DNA of 64,000 nucleotides, taken from contig CANNGJ010000018.1 of assembly GCA_947504185.1 (NCBI GenBank), forward strand, positions 1 through 64,000, written 5' to 3'. The position numbers and the translations under genes are program-made. The stretch comes from an uncultured Tenacibaculum sp. GTDB lineage: Bacteria > Bacteroidota > Bacteroidia > Flavobacteriales > Flavobacteriaceae. Shown piece after piece: positions 33,263 to 41,583 of the stretch (its first letter is position 1; each line of letters starts with the position of its first letter). The notes beneath the pieces are model-generated. The model searched no databases, was not told where the DNA came from, and saw only the letters and a list, made by a program, of their open reading frames with translations.

Positions 33263-33393
33263 GCCTAACATCGTATATCATTTATTGCTGGTTCTAACAT
33301 ATTTACGAAAATTATCGCAAATTTTCTATTTGTTTTTTATTTACTAAATTTAGTATTTAAACACTTAACAAACCATACACAAACAAGTTAGCG
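33263..33393 (+). repeat. Flavobacterial intergenic repeat, copy B (131 bp)
   Basis: It starts GCCTAACATCGTATAT and ends ACACAAACAAGTTAGCG. The ends are imperfect inverted repeats of each other (CTAACxTxGTxTxT pattern), like a MITE or REP-type element. The interior has the self-complementary GAAAATT/AATTTTC (33308-33327 area). It resembles copy A at 13531-13630. It lies between the cassette and the convergent ABC-F gene and begins 6 bp after a stop codon. Confidence 0.5.
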
Positions 33394-33396
33394 AAG

Positions 33397-35313
33397 TTAA
33401 AAATTAGAAACCTTTTCTTCAACAGTTTCCCACTCTTCCATTAACACATCTACTTGTGCTTTTTTCGCCTTGTATTTTTCAAAGAAATTAGGACGTGATG
33501 AAACTTCATCGTAGTTCTGTGCTAACTCTAAATCTATTTTTTCTATTTCAGATTCTATATCAGAAATTTGACCTTCAATTTTACTTAACTTATTTTTAAG
33601 CTTCTTTAATTCTTTTTCTTGTTCTCTAGAAAGTTGGTGCTCTTCTTTTTTCGAAGTGTCTTTTTCTACTTTAACAACTGTTCTCTTTTCAGCTTCTCTA
33701 AGATTGTCCATCTTATGCTGCTCTAAGAAATAATCGATATCTCCTAGATATTCTTTTATTACTTTATCTTTAAAACCACACACTGTTGATGTTAATCCTT
33801 GTAAGAAATCACGATCGTGAGAAACCACAATTAAGGTTCCGTTAAAATTTTGAAGTGCTGTTTTTAATACATTTTTAGAAGCAATATCCAAGTGGTTTGT
33901 TGGTTCATCCATTATTAACACATTAAATGGTGATAATAACAATTTACATAGCGCTAAACGATTTCGTTCTCCTCCTGAAAGTACTTTTGCTTTTTTATCT
34001 ACAGCGTCTCCTCCAAACAAAAATGATCCCAACATATCTCTAACACGCATTCTATTAGTGTCAGAAGCTGCATCTTCCATGATTTCTAACACCGTTTTTT
34101 CTGGTGGTAACTCTTCTGATTGATTCTGGGCAAAATATCCTATCTGAACATTATGACCTAACTTTAAATTCCCTTCAAACGGAATTTCACCAACCATCAT
34201 TTTAGCTAGAGTTGATTTTCCTTGTCCGTTTTGACCAACAAAAGCAATTTTACTGTTACGTTCAATCAATAAATCAACATTTTCTAAAACATGTTTATCT
34301 CCGTAGCTTTTACATAAATTTTCAGCTTCAACTATAATTTTACCTGGTTCTTTCGAAATAGCAAAACGAACATTCATCGCTGCATTATCATCCTGATCTA
34401 CTTCAATCAATTCAACTTTATCAAGTTGCTTCATTAACGATTGCGCCATCGAAGCTTTACTTGCTTTTGCTTTGAATTTATTAATTAAATGCTGCTTTTG
34501 CTTAATCTCTTTTTCTTGATTTTTCTGTGCCTGTAATTGTTTCTCTTTAATTTCTGCTCTTAATAACAGAAATTGAGAATATGGTTTTTTGTAATCATAA
34601 ATCTGCCCTAGAGAAATCTCAATGGTACGGTTTGTAACATTATCTAAAAACATTTTATCATGCGATACTAATACAATAGCTCCTGCATAATTTTTTAAGA
34701 AGTTTTCTAACCAAACAATACTTTCAATATCTAAGTGGTTCGTAGGCTCATCTAGCAACAAGATGTCATTATTCTGCAATAGCAGTTTTGCTAACTCAAT
34801 ACGCATACGCCATCCACCAGAAAAGGTATCTGTTAACTTATCAAAGTCTTCTCTTTGAAAACCTAAACCTTGTAAAATCTTCTCTGTTTCTCCTTGATAA
34901 TTATATCCTCCTAATAATTCGTATCGCTCTGTTAAATCGGTTAAATCAACTATTAATTGACCATATGATTCACTTTCATAATCAGTACGAATTGCTAACT
35001 GATTATTTATATCATCTAACTTTAGCTCGATCTCTTTAATTTCTTCGAAAGCTTGATATGCTTCTTCTAAAATTGTTCTTCCTTCAACAAAATCAATATC
35101 CTGACGCAAGAAACCCATACGAATGTCTTTATCGAAAGCCATGGTACCACCACTTGTTTCTATATCTTTTGATAATACTTTTAATAAGGTAGATTTTCCT
35201 GCTCCATTCTTTCCTATCAATCCAATTCTATCTCCTTTATTTAATTTAAAAGTGATACCAGAAAACAAATCAGTTCCCATAAATGAAACCGATAAATTAT
35301 GTACGTTTAACAT
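33397..35313 (-). CDS. ABC-F family ATPase (translation factor/Uup-like)
   Basis: 638 residues with two ABC domains on one chain and no TM, the ABC-F pattern. Walker A GLIGKNGAGKSTLLK and VGQNGQGKSTLAK; signatures TFSGGWRMRIELA and VLSGGERNRLALC; Walker B LLLDEPTNHLD and LIMDEPTNHLD. The inter-domain linker is about residues 235-310, and a C-terminal coiled coil (about 560-638) resembles Uup. Such proteins act on ribosomes or DNA junctions; a resistance role cannot be excluded. Confidence 0.95.
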   Translation of the reverse strand: MLNVHNLSVSFMGTDLFSGITFKLNKGDRIGLIGKNGAGKSTLLKVLSKDIETSGGTMAFDKDIRMGFLRQDIDFVEGRTILEEAYQAFEEIKEIELKLDDINNQLAIRTDYESESYGQLIVDLTDLTERYELLGGYNYQGETEKILQGLGFQREDFDKLTDTFSGGWRMRIELAKLLLQNNDILLLDEPTNHLDIESIVWLENFLKNYAGAIVLVSHDKMFLDNVTNRTIEISLGQIYDYKKPYSQFLLLRAEIKEKQLQAQKNQEKEIKQKQHLINKFKAKASKASMAQSLMKQLDKVELIEVDQDDNAAMNVRFAISKEPGKIIVEAENLCKSYGDKHVLENVDLLIERNSKIAFVGQNGQGKSTLAKMMVGEIPFEGNLKLGHNVQIGYFAQNQSEELPPEKTVLEIMEDAASDTNRMRVRDMLGSFLFGGDAVDKKAKVLSGGERNRLALCKLLLSPFNVLIMDEPTNHLDIASKNVLKTALQNFNGTLIVVSHDRDFLQGLTSTVCGFKDKVIKEYLGDIDYFLEQHKMDNLREAEKRTVVKVEKDTSKKEEHQLSREQEKELKKLKNKLSKIEGQISDIESEIEKIDLELAQNYDEVSSRPNFFEKYKAKKAQVDVLMEEWETVEEKVSNF

Positions 35314-35338
35314 GTGCTTTTATACGAATTACTATAGC

Positions 35339-35358
35339 TTTGTAACGATGGTTACAAA
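35339..35358 (+). promoter_or_regulatory. Palindrome TTTGTAAC-GATG-GTTACAAA
   Basis: A perfect 8-bp inverted repeat with a 4-bp centre in the divergent ABC-F/DUF983 intergenic region, 26 bp before the ABC-F ATG and 10 bp upstream of the DUF983 -7 box. It could be the operator of a dimeric regulator that acts on both genes. Confidence 0.45.
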
Positions 35359-35367
35359 ATACTATGC

Positions 35368-35375
35368 TATTTTTG
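35368..35375 (+). promoter_or_regulatory. -7 box of the DUF983 gene
   Basis: TATTTTTG, a perfect -7 element 58 bp upstream of the ATG at 35434; a TTG inside the palindrome (35340-35342) is 25 bp upstream. Confidence 0.5.
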
Positions 35376-35433
35376 TTGAAATTTGTGCAAACTTACAAAA
35401 CGAAATAGTTAAATCGATTAACAATTAGAAGTT

Positions 35434-35829
35434 ATGATAGGAAAAGGAAGTAAATTATATAGTATTTTCAGAAATAAATGCCCACGTTGCCAAGAAGGTG
35501 AATTTTTTAAATATGGCATTTCTTTTAATCCTAAGAAAATAACTACTTTGCATGATAATTGTCCTAGTTGCAATTTAAAATACATGATGGAGCCTTCTTT
35601 TTTCTTTGGCGCGATGTATGTGAACTACGGATTATCTGTAGCGCTTTTTGTAGCTATTTTTATTATTGCTAAGGTATTTATAGGTTTAACAATTTTACAG
35701 AGTTTTATAGCCATCGTTGTTATTTCTTTATTACTGATACCTATTACACTAAGGCTTTCTAGAATAATATGGATAAATATTTTTGTTGGATATAATAAAG
35801 AAGCTAAGAATATAAAATCTGAAAGATAA
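35434..35829 (+). CDS. DUF983 family membrane protein
   Basis: 131 residues with an N-terminal zinc-ribbon-like region (CPRCQEG at 17-23 and CPSC at 45-48) and two TM helices (about 65-85 and 90-110) before a basic tail. This is the DUF983 family, small membrane proteins of unknown role in Bacteroidota and Alphaproteobacteria. It ends 1 bp before the convergent FAD oxidoreductase gene. Confidence 0.85.
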   Translation: MIGKGSKLYSIFRNKCPRCQEGEFFKYGISFNPKKITTLHDNCPSCNLKYMMEPSFFFGAMYVNYGLSVALFVAIFIIAKVFIGLTILQSFIAIVVISLLLIPITLRLSRIIWINIFVGYNKEAKNIKSER

Positions 35830-36879
35830 TTAGGCTTCGAATCTTTTTATATCGATTTCTTTTTCTAATTCGCGTCCATTTTCAAGGTGATTAAATAAAC
35901 TTTTTGCAACTGTAGGCGCAATCATAACACCACGTGTTCCTAAGCCGTTTAAAATAACTAATTGGTTGTATTCTGGATGAACTCCTACTAACGGTCTTCT
36001 ATCTTTAACAGTTGGCCTAATTCCTGCGGATTGGTTTGTAATTGTATATGGTACATCAATTACCTTATCCAATTTCGTTTTAAGCTCTTGTTTACCTTCT
36101 TCTGTTGGAATTGATGTTTTATCCGTCCAATTAAAAGTAGCACCTACTTTGTAATAATCATTTCCAACTGGCATCACAAAGACACTTGACTTTAATAAGA
36201 AATCAATTTTTAATTCTGGAGCGTGGATTGTCATCGTTTCTCCTTTTGTTCCATTTAACGGTAAATAATTAAAAAATGGATTTTTCTTTAAACCAAAACC
36301 TTCACAAAAAACAATTTTATTTGCTTTTAGATTATCATATTCTACTCCAGTTTTAGTAAAATTTATTTTGTTATAATCAAATTCACTTTCAATTAATTTA
36401 TCAGATTCTTTTAAAGAATTTCTATAAGAATTAATCAGATCAACGGTATCGATTCTTCCAGTTCCATTCAATTCCCCGAAGCCAAAATCACCAACAATAC
36501 CATTAATTTTATTTTTATCAATCTGTGGATTCATATAATGAGACAACATCGGTTTATCAGAAGCTATAAACCAATTGTTTTCATCACCTATACTATTGAA
36601 TACCTTTTTGGTTTTAAACTTATAATCAACCTTTATATTTAATCTTTCTTCTAATTGATTATAAAATGGTATTGCAACTTGAAGTTGTTCATGAGCGTTC
36701 CAAGCGGGTGTAAATCTTTTAAGAATTACAGGGTTATAAACTCCTCCAGCAACTACTGATGATGTTTGAGAGCTATCTTCAAACACCACAAAAGATTTAT
36801 TATACTTTATCAATGTTTCAACAAAGGCTAAACCTGCTAAACCTAGACCTACAATTATATAATCTACTTGAATATTCAT
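35830..36879 (-). CDS. FAD-dependent oxidoreductase (DAO family)
   Basis: 349 residues. The N-terminal dinucleotide-binding motif is DYIIVGLGLAGLAFVETL with a downstream acidic residue (VVFEDSS). The C-terminal NQSAGIRPTVKDRRPLVGVHPEY and NGLGTRGVMIAPTVA resemble D-amino-acid oxidase/glycine oxidase/MnmC-like flavoproteins. The substrate is unknown. It has its own -7 box 4 bp before the ATG and is downstream of the gld terminator, so it is transcribed independently of gldKLMN. Confidence 0.9.
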   Translation of the reverse strand: MNIQVDYIIVGLGLAGLAFVETLIKYNKSFVVFEDSSQTSSVVAGGVYNPVILKRFTPAWNAHEQLQVAIPFYNQLEERLNIKVDYKFKTKKVFNSIGDENNWFIASDKPMLSHYMNPQIDKNKINGIVGDFGFGELNGTGRIDTVDLINSYRNSLKESDKLIESEFDYNKINFTKTGVEYDNLKANKIVFCEGFGLKKNPFFNYLPLNGTKGETMTIHAPELKIDFLLKSSVFVMPVGNDYYKVGATFNWTDKTSIPTEEGKQELKTKLDKVIDVPYTITNQSAGIRPTVKDRRPLVGVHPEYNQLVILNGLGTRGVMIAPTVAKSLFNHLENGRELEKEIDIKRFEA

Positions 36880-36883
36880 GTTT

Positions 36884-36891
36884 CAAAAGTA
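36884..36891 (-). promoter_or_regulatory. -7 box of the FAD oxidoreductase gene
   Basis: On the minus strand the bases read TACTTTTG. Only 4 bp separate it from the ATG at 36879, which predicts a leaderless mRNA. Confidence 0.45.
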
Positions 36892-36907
36892 CTATTATTA
36901 AACCAAA

Positions 36908-36936
36908 AAAAGGCGTTTGCAATGCAAACGCCTTTT
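36908..36936 (-). terminator. gldKLMN operon terminator
   Basis: A 13-bp perfect stem (AAAAGGCGTTTGC/GCAAACGCCTTTT) with a 3-nt centre. On the minus strand it ends in seven T. It lies 20 bp after the gldN stop. Confidence 0.92.
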
Positions 36937-36955
36937 AATTTATATTATATAGAAT

Positions 36956-37816
36956 TTAGTAATTCCACATATCCATTTCTCTGTCACGAATACCTTCTTT
37001 AATTCTATCAGCTTCTAATAATTGGAATAAAGAATTTCCACGAACATAATCTGAAATAGCTCTATCTCCGTAAATGTTTTCTTCTTTTCTAACTGTTGAA
37101 TTAAATCTTCTAGCATTTAATAAGTTATCGTACGACAATGGTTGCGCTGAATTTTTAGGATTGAATACTTTTGAAGCATGCAATGTTTCTCTAGCATCTG
37201 GAAAGAAAACCCAAAATAAAGCATATTCTCCATCATCAACAATATCAGTACCCAATACCTGAACATCTGGTCCCATAGGAGCTAAAGCTAACATACGATA
37301 TTTTAACTCTCCTTGACGTTTATCAAAATACCAAATACCTTTAATCAGATATCCTTTAATATCAGCTGACTGTACAGAATATGGATCAACATTACCATAA
37401 CCATCATCACGCTCATTATAAGTCATTTGACTAATTTCTCCCATACCGATTCTACCTGTGAAATAAGAATCTCCATATACTTCAGTAATCTCACCATTTT
37501 TAATACCTTTTAATAAAGTATCAAATAATGAACGTCTTGTTGTACCTGCATTTGTAGTATCAATCGGGTAATAATAAGGCAAATTGATTTTTTGGTTTAA
37601 ATCAACATACTCCCACACCACTTTAGACCACAATACATCTCTATCACTAATATAGCCATAAGGAAGTGGTTTATCATTCTCTGAAGCAATTTGAGCTTCA
37701 GATTTAAATCCAATTTCATCTGCCTTTTTAGCATTTAAGAGGTTAGCTTGGGCACTCACATAACTACTTGTAGTAGCAAGTGCAAATAAAACCATATAAA
37801 AACGCTTCCAATTCAT
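36956..37816 (-). CDS. gldN: Type IX secretion/gliding protein GldN
   Basis: 286 residues with signal peptide MNWKRFYMVLFALATTSSYVSA-Q. It is the last gene of the gldK-L-M-N order, and has the GldN-typical features SDRDVLWSKVVWEYVDLNQKINLPYYYP and the later MLALAPMGPDVQV. GldN with GldK forms the periplasmic ring of the T9SS, on which outer-membrane secretion depends. Slightly shorter than the F. johnsoniae protein (about 300 residues). Confidence 0.96.
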   Translation of the reverse strand: MNWKRFYMVLFALATTSSYVSAQANLLNAKKADEIGFKSEAQIASENDKPLPYGYISDRDVLWSKVVWEYVDLNQKINLPYYYPIDTTNAGTTRRSLFDTLLKGIKNGEITEVYGDSYFTGRIGMGEISQMTYNERDDGYGNVDPYSVQSADIKGYLIKGIWYFDKRQGELKYRMLALAPMGPDVQVLGTDIVDDGEYALFWVFFPDARETLHASKVFNPKNSAQPLSYDNLLNARRFNSTVRKEENIYGDRAISDYVRGNSLFQLLEADRIKEGIRDREMDMWNY

Positions 37817-37834
37817 ACTTTAAATTTTTACTTA

Positions 37835-39370
37835 TTAATTTGTAATCTCAATATTAACAGGCAATACTTTTTTAATCTTGTAATTTGAACCAGATACAGA
37901 TGCTTTAATATCATAAATAGTAATTACATCGTTTCTTCTCGCTTTACCAAGTGCCTGTTTAGCTCTAGCTGATAAATTTCTTCCATTAACTGGTATAGTT
38001 ACTTGTCCTGGAACTTTAATTTTAAAACTAGATACATTTAATTTTAAATCGAATAAAAAGTCAGGTAAACCAGCTGCTACATTAATTCTAGCAACACTTG
38101 CTTTTGGCATTTTAACCGTACCATATTGACCTCTTACCATACCAACCGCTGGTGGTATATCTTTAATTCTAAATTTCTTTACAGAACGAACTCCTTTATC
38201 AGCTCCAGTTGGTGTTCCAGTAACTACAATATTTACTTCGTTCCCTTTCCCTGGGCTCATTACATAACTATCTCCTTTTACTCTACGTAAACCTGGAGCA
38301 GAAGCTCTTACTTTATTTCCAGGTACTCCTGGCATTGAAATTGTCAATGGGTTAGCTAATCCACGATAAACAACATTCATTTTATCAGCTGAAACTAATG
38401 CTTCATTTGGTCTTGGAATTACAGCATATCCTCCTTTAATTGGAATAGATACTGTCGAATCTGCTTCCTTAAACTTAAACTCTCCAAGTAATTCCTTATC
38501 ACCAACATTACCAGCTGGTCCATCTAAAATAACCTGACCTGCCTGGATTTTATCAGCAGCAATTTCTTTACCATTGATAATTACCGTTTCTGCTGTTAAG
38601 TTTGGGTCTTTTTTACCTAAGATAACTCTACCTGATAATTTTTCACCTGGATAATAAGCTCCTTTATCAAAAACTATCATAGCTTCATATTTCGTCATAG
38701 AAACCGCTTCTGATAATTTACCTTGTAATAAACTTGATAAAGCATCAGATTCTGTAGCTTTAACATCAGCTTGAATCTGAGTGAACTTAGTTAAAGATGC
38801 TATTAAAGGAAATCCTTCATAGTTATACTTTAACCAATCAATTTTTTTTCCATCTTTATTAGTTACAGCTCCCGTATTGAAACGCGTTGCAACAACATCT
38901 GCTACTTCTGTACCTTCTAAAAGTTCTGCAGCTTGATTTCTAAATCCTTCAATCTTCGCAACAAATTCTTTACCTGCTGGACTTATTTTTCCACCTTTAA
39001 AGAAAAGCTCGTCTAAAAACTTAGACTTATCCATTGATTCATATGCTTTTGGATCTTCTAAATCACCTGTCATTTGCGATTTTAAATCTCCAACATAAGC
39101 ATAAAGCTCATCAGCTGCTATTTTTAATTGATCTGTTTTCTCTTTAGCTTCACCATATTGCTTTGCTTGTTCAGATGCTTTCTGAGCTAAAGTTTCATAT
39201 CCTGTTGTATTCTTTTCTGTCGCTTTTGCATTAGCTTCAGTAAGTTTTTCGTTCATTAAACCAAAAGCAGATAATACCTCTTTACTCATATTCATCGCTA
39301 ACATTGCAATAAATACCAGATACATCAGGTTAATCATCTTCTGCCTTGGTGATAGTTTTCCTCCTGCCAT
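37835..39370 (-). CDS. gldM: Type IX secretion/gliding motor protein GldM
   Basis: 511 residues. The N-terminal KLSPRQKMINLMYLVFIAML is one TM helix (about 12-30) that inserts into the GldL ring, followed by a long periplasmic four-domain rod. Late segments (VSIPIKGGYAVIPRPNEA, SMPGVPGNKVRASAPG, NIVVTGTP) are the beta domains D2-D4. With GldL it forms the proton-driven motor that powers secretion and gliding. It lies 18 bp before gldN and 46 bp after gldL. Confidence 0.97.
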   Translation of the reverse strand: MAGGKLSPRQKMINLMYLVFIAMLAMNMSKEVLSAFGLMNEKLTEANAKATEKNTTGYETLAQKASEQAKQYGEAKEKTDQLKIAADELYAYVGDLKSQMTGDLEDPKAYESMDKSKFLDELFFKGGKISPAGKEFVAKIEGFRNQAAELLEGTEVADVVATRFNTGAVTNKDGKKIDWLKYNYEGFPLIASLTKFTQIQADVKATESDALSSLLQGKLSEAVSMTKYEAMIVFDKGAYYPGEKLSGRVILGKKDPNLTAETVIINGKEIAADKIQAGQVILDGPAGNVGDKELLGEFKFKEADSTVSIPIKGGYAVIPRPNEALVSADKMNVVYRGLANPLTISMPGVPGNKVRASAPGLRRVKGDSYVMSPGKGNEVNIVVTGTPTGADKGVRSVKKFRIKDIPPAVGMVRGQYGTVKMPKASVARINVAAGLPDFLFDLKLNVSSFKIKVPGQVTIPVNGRNLSARAKQALGKARRNDVITIYDIKASVSGSNYKIKKVLPVNIEITN

Positions 39371-39416
39371 AATTAATTAGTTTGTTTAGTTAATAATTAG
39401 ATAAACTAATTAATTC

Positions 39417-40052
39417 TTAGTTTTTAGACATTGCAGATAACATTCCACCATACACTCCATTTAACGAAGATAAATTCGTTGCTAACGATTGCATTTGCTC
39501 TTGTAAACGTTGAGAGTTTTCAACTAAAGCAGAGTTTAAGTCAGCTTGTTTAGCTGCGTTATCTACTTGCGTAGTATATAAACCGTTTAATGACTCTAAT
39601 TTAGCAGCAGCCATAGACATTTGCTCGTTATATTGGTTTGTTGATGATATTGTTGTTGATGTAGAAACTAATCCTTCAGCAGCTCCTTGGAAATTTTGAA
39701 TACTATCTCCTAAGCTTGAAATTAAGTTCGCATCTAATTTCGCTTCTTTTAAAATATCGTCTAATTTTTGAGATAACATACTTTGTGCGTCACCAGGAGT
39801 AGCGTCTTTACCATTTCCAAATGATTGTCCATCAGCTAACTCAGGGTATACTTTTGTCCAATCTAACTCATCTTCAACTGGTTCAAATGCTGATAAAGCA
39901 AATACAGCAGCTTCAACGATCATACCTACCATTAATACTTCGTTACCAAAAGGCCAGTGTAAAATTTTAAATAATGCTCCAATAATTACAACTGCGGCTC
40001 CTAAACCGTAAGCCATATTAAACATTTTCTTAGTTGATTTTGATTGTGCCAT
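39417..40052 (-). CDS. gldL: Type IX secretion/gliding motor protein GldL
   Basis: 211 residues, two TM helices near the N terminus (about 13-30 and 35-55). Helix 2 region holds NEVLMVGMIVEAAVFALSAFEP, with the membrane glutamate of VEAAVF that is essential for proton flow in known GldL. The Gln/Ser-rich cytosolic helical tail follows. It is the second gene of the operon, between gldK and gldM. Confidence 0.97.
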   Translation of the reverse strand: MAQSKSTKKMFNMAYGLGAAVVIIGALFKILHWPFGNEVLMVGMIVEAAVFALSAFEPVEDELDWTKVYPELADGQSFGNGKDATPGDAQSMLSQKLDDILKEAKLDANLISSLGDSIQNFQGAAEGLVSTSTTISSTNQYNEQMSMAAAKLESLNGLYTTQVDNAAKQADLNSALVENSQRLQEQMQSLATNLSSLNGVYGGMLSAMSKN

Positions 40053-40100
40053 AATTTTCTCTTTTTTAGGGGATTATATATTAATATTTATTCTTGATAA

Positions 40101-41483
40101 TTATTTATTCTTGTTTGTTCCTAAGTAATCTTGAACGGTTCTAAAACCAATATAGCTTCTCGCAGTATCTGCATATTCCCAATCACGAGAACTTACTTCT
40201 AAAAAGTACGCTACATCTTTCCAAGATCCTCCACGGATAATTTTTCTTTGATTTTTAGTAATTTCAACATTAGGATTCATTGTAGACCCCATGTAATAAG
40301 ACATTTGATTGTATGCTGTATTAGTCCATTCAGCTACATTACCTGCCATATTAAATAATCCATATTCATTTGGATTGTATGAAACAGCCTCTACAGTATA
40401 TAAGGCTCCATCTGCCGCGTAATCACCACGAACTGGCTTAAAGTTTGCTAAGAAACAACCTCTATCACTTGTAGTACTTGGTCCACCCCAAGGGTATTTT
40501 GCATAGTTTAAACCTCCACGTGCAGCGTATTCCCACTCTGCTTCTGTTGGTAATCTAAAAGAAGGCACTAATCCTAATTTTTTTCTTGAACGTTGGAAAT
40601 TGTTTTTCTTTTGAGTTCTCCAATGACAAAAAGCTTTTGCCTGATGCCAATCTATTCCAACTACTGGGTAGTTTTCATAAGCTTTATGTGCAAAGTATTC
40701 TTGGTGCATTGGATCATTGTATGAATAGTTGAAATCTTTAATCCAAACAGTAGTATCTGGATACACATTAATTTCTTCACTCTTCATAAAATCTTTCCTA
40801 TTCTTACCAGTACGAGCAGCTGCCTGATTATCAAACCAATAATATCTATAATTTAATAATTTAGTATTAAAAGTTCTAATTCCGTTTAAAGCTTCATCTT
40901 TCTTTAAATGTAAAGAATCCATTACTTCTACATAATCAACATCTGGATATTCGTTTTTATCCCAAATAAGTTCTTCATCCCAATTTAATGGTTTTAATGA
41001 ATCTAATCCTTCTCCTAATTCATAATAGTTCTCACGCATGTACTTTTGGTACGGAGATTCATTTACAGTATCTGTAGATGCAAATGCATACAACTGAATA
41101 CCTTCTGCATTTTTTCCTGCATCAGCTACATCATCTCCTCCTCCTGAAGCAAATTCTGCTTGGTATCCTAATTTTGTTCTTGTTACAGAATCTCTTACCC
41201 AAGTAACAAATTCTTTATACTCACTATTAGTAATTTCTGATTCATCCATATAAAATGGCTGAACAGTTACCGTTTTCGTAGGTGCGTTCATAGCTCCTAA
41301 AGGATCTTCATCTTGTTTACCCATAGTAAACGAACCTCCAGGGATTTTAGCCATACCATAAGGCTTCTCGGCAAACCATTTTCTTTTTGATTTGACTCCT
41401 ACTAACTCTCCTCTATCTCCTCCGCTTGAACCACATCCATAGACGATAGATACTAATAATGCAAGTACTACTATTTTTCTCAT
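40101..41483 (-). CDS. gldK: Type IX secretion/gliding lipoprotein GldK
   Basis: 460 residues: signal with lipobox VYGC (Cys17), then an FGE-sulfatase-like fold (FGly-generating-enzyme domain) from about residue 45 with IPGGSFTMG, PVVGIDWHQAKAFCHWR, FRLPTEAEWEYAARGG and FNMAGNVAEW, and IIRGGSWKD at the end. It is not expected to be an enzyme; GldK is an outer-membrane lipoprotein that builds the GldK-GldN ring. First gene of gldKLMN. Confidence 0.97.
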   Translation of the reverse strand: MRKIVVLALLVSIVYGCGSSGGDRGELVGVKSKRKWFAEKPYGMAKIPGGSFTMGKQDEDPLGAMNAPTKTVTVQPFYMDESEITNSEYKEFVTWVRDSVTRTKLGYQAEFASGGGDDVADAGKNAEGIQLYAFASTDTVNESPYQKYMRENYYELGEGLDSLKPLNWDEELIWDKNEYPDVDYVEVMDSLHLKKDEALNGIRTFNTKLLNYRYYWFDNQAAARTGKNRKDFMKSEEINVYPDTTVWIKDFNYSYNDPMHQEYFAHKAYENYPVVGIDWHQAKAFCHWRTQKKNNFQRSRKKLGLVPSFRLPTEAEWEYAARGGLNYAKYPWGGPSTTSDRGCFLANFKPVRGDYAADGALYTVEAVSYNPNEYGLFNMAGNVAEWTNTAYNQMSYYMGSTMNPNVEITKNQRKIIRGGSWKDVAYFLEVSSRDWEYADTARSYIGFRTVQDYLGTNKNK

Positions 41484-41583
41484 ACTATATCTTTCTTATA
41501 AAAAGAGGCGTAAACCTATTATTTTTTTTACTAAAAAACAATTACGTGTTATATTTTCTCAAAAAACAAAATATAACTCCCTG

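Noticed and set aside
33397..35313. ABC-F protein as a specific antibiotic-resistance determinant
   Set aside because: The C-terminal coiled coil and length fit housekeeping Uup-like members; the inter-domain linker cannot be assigned by eye to a resistance class.
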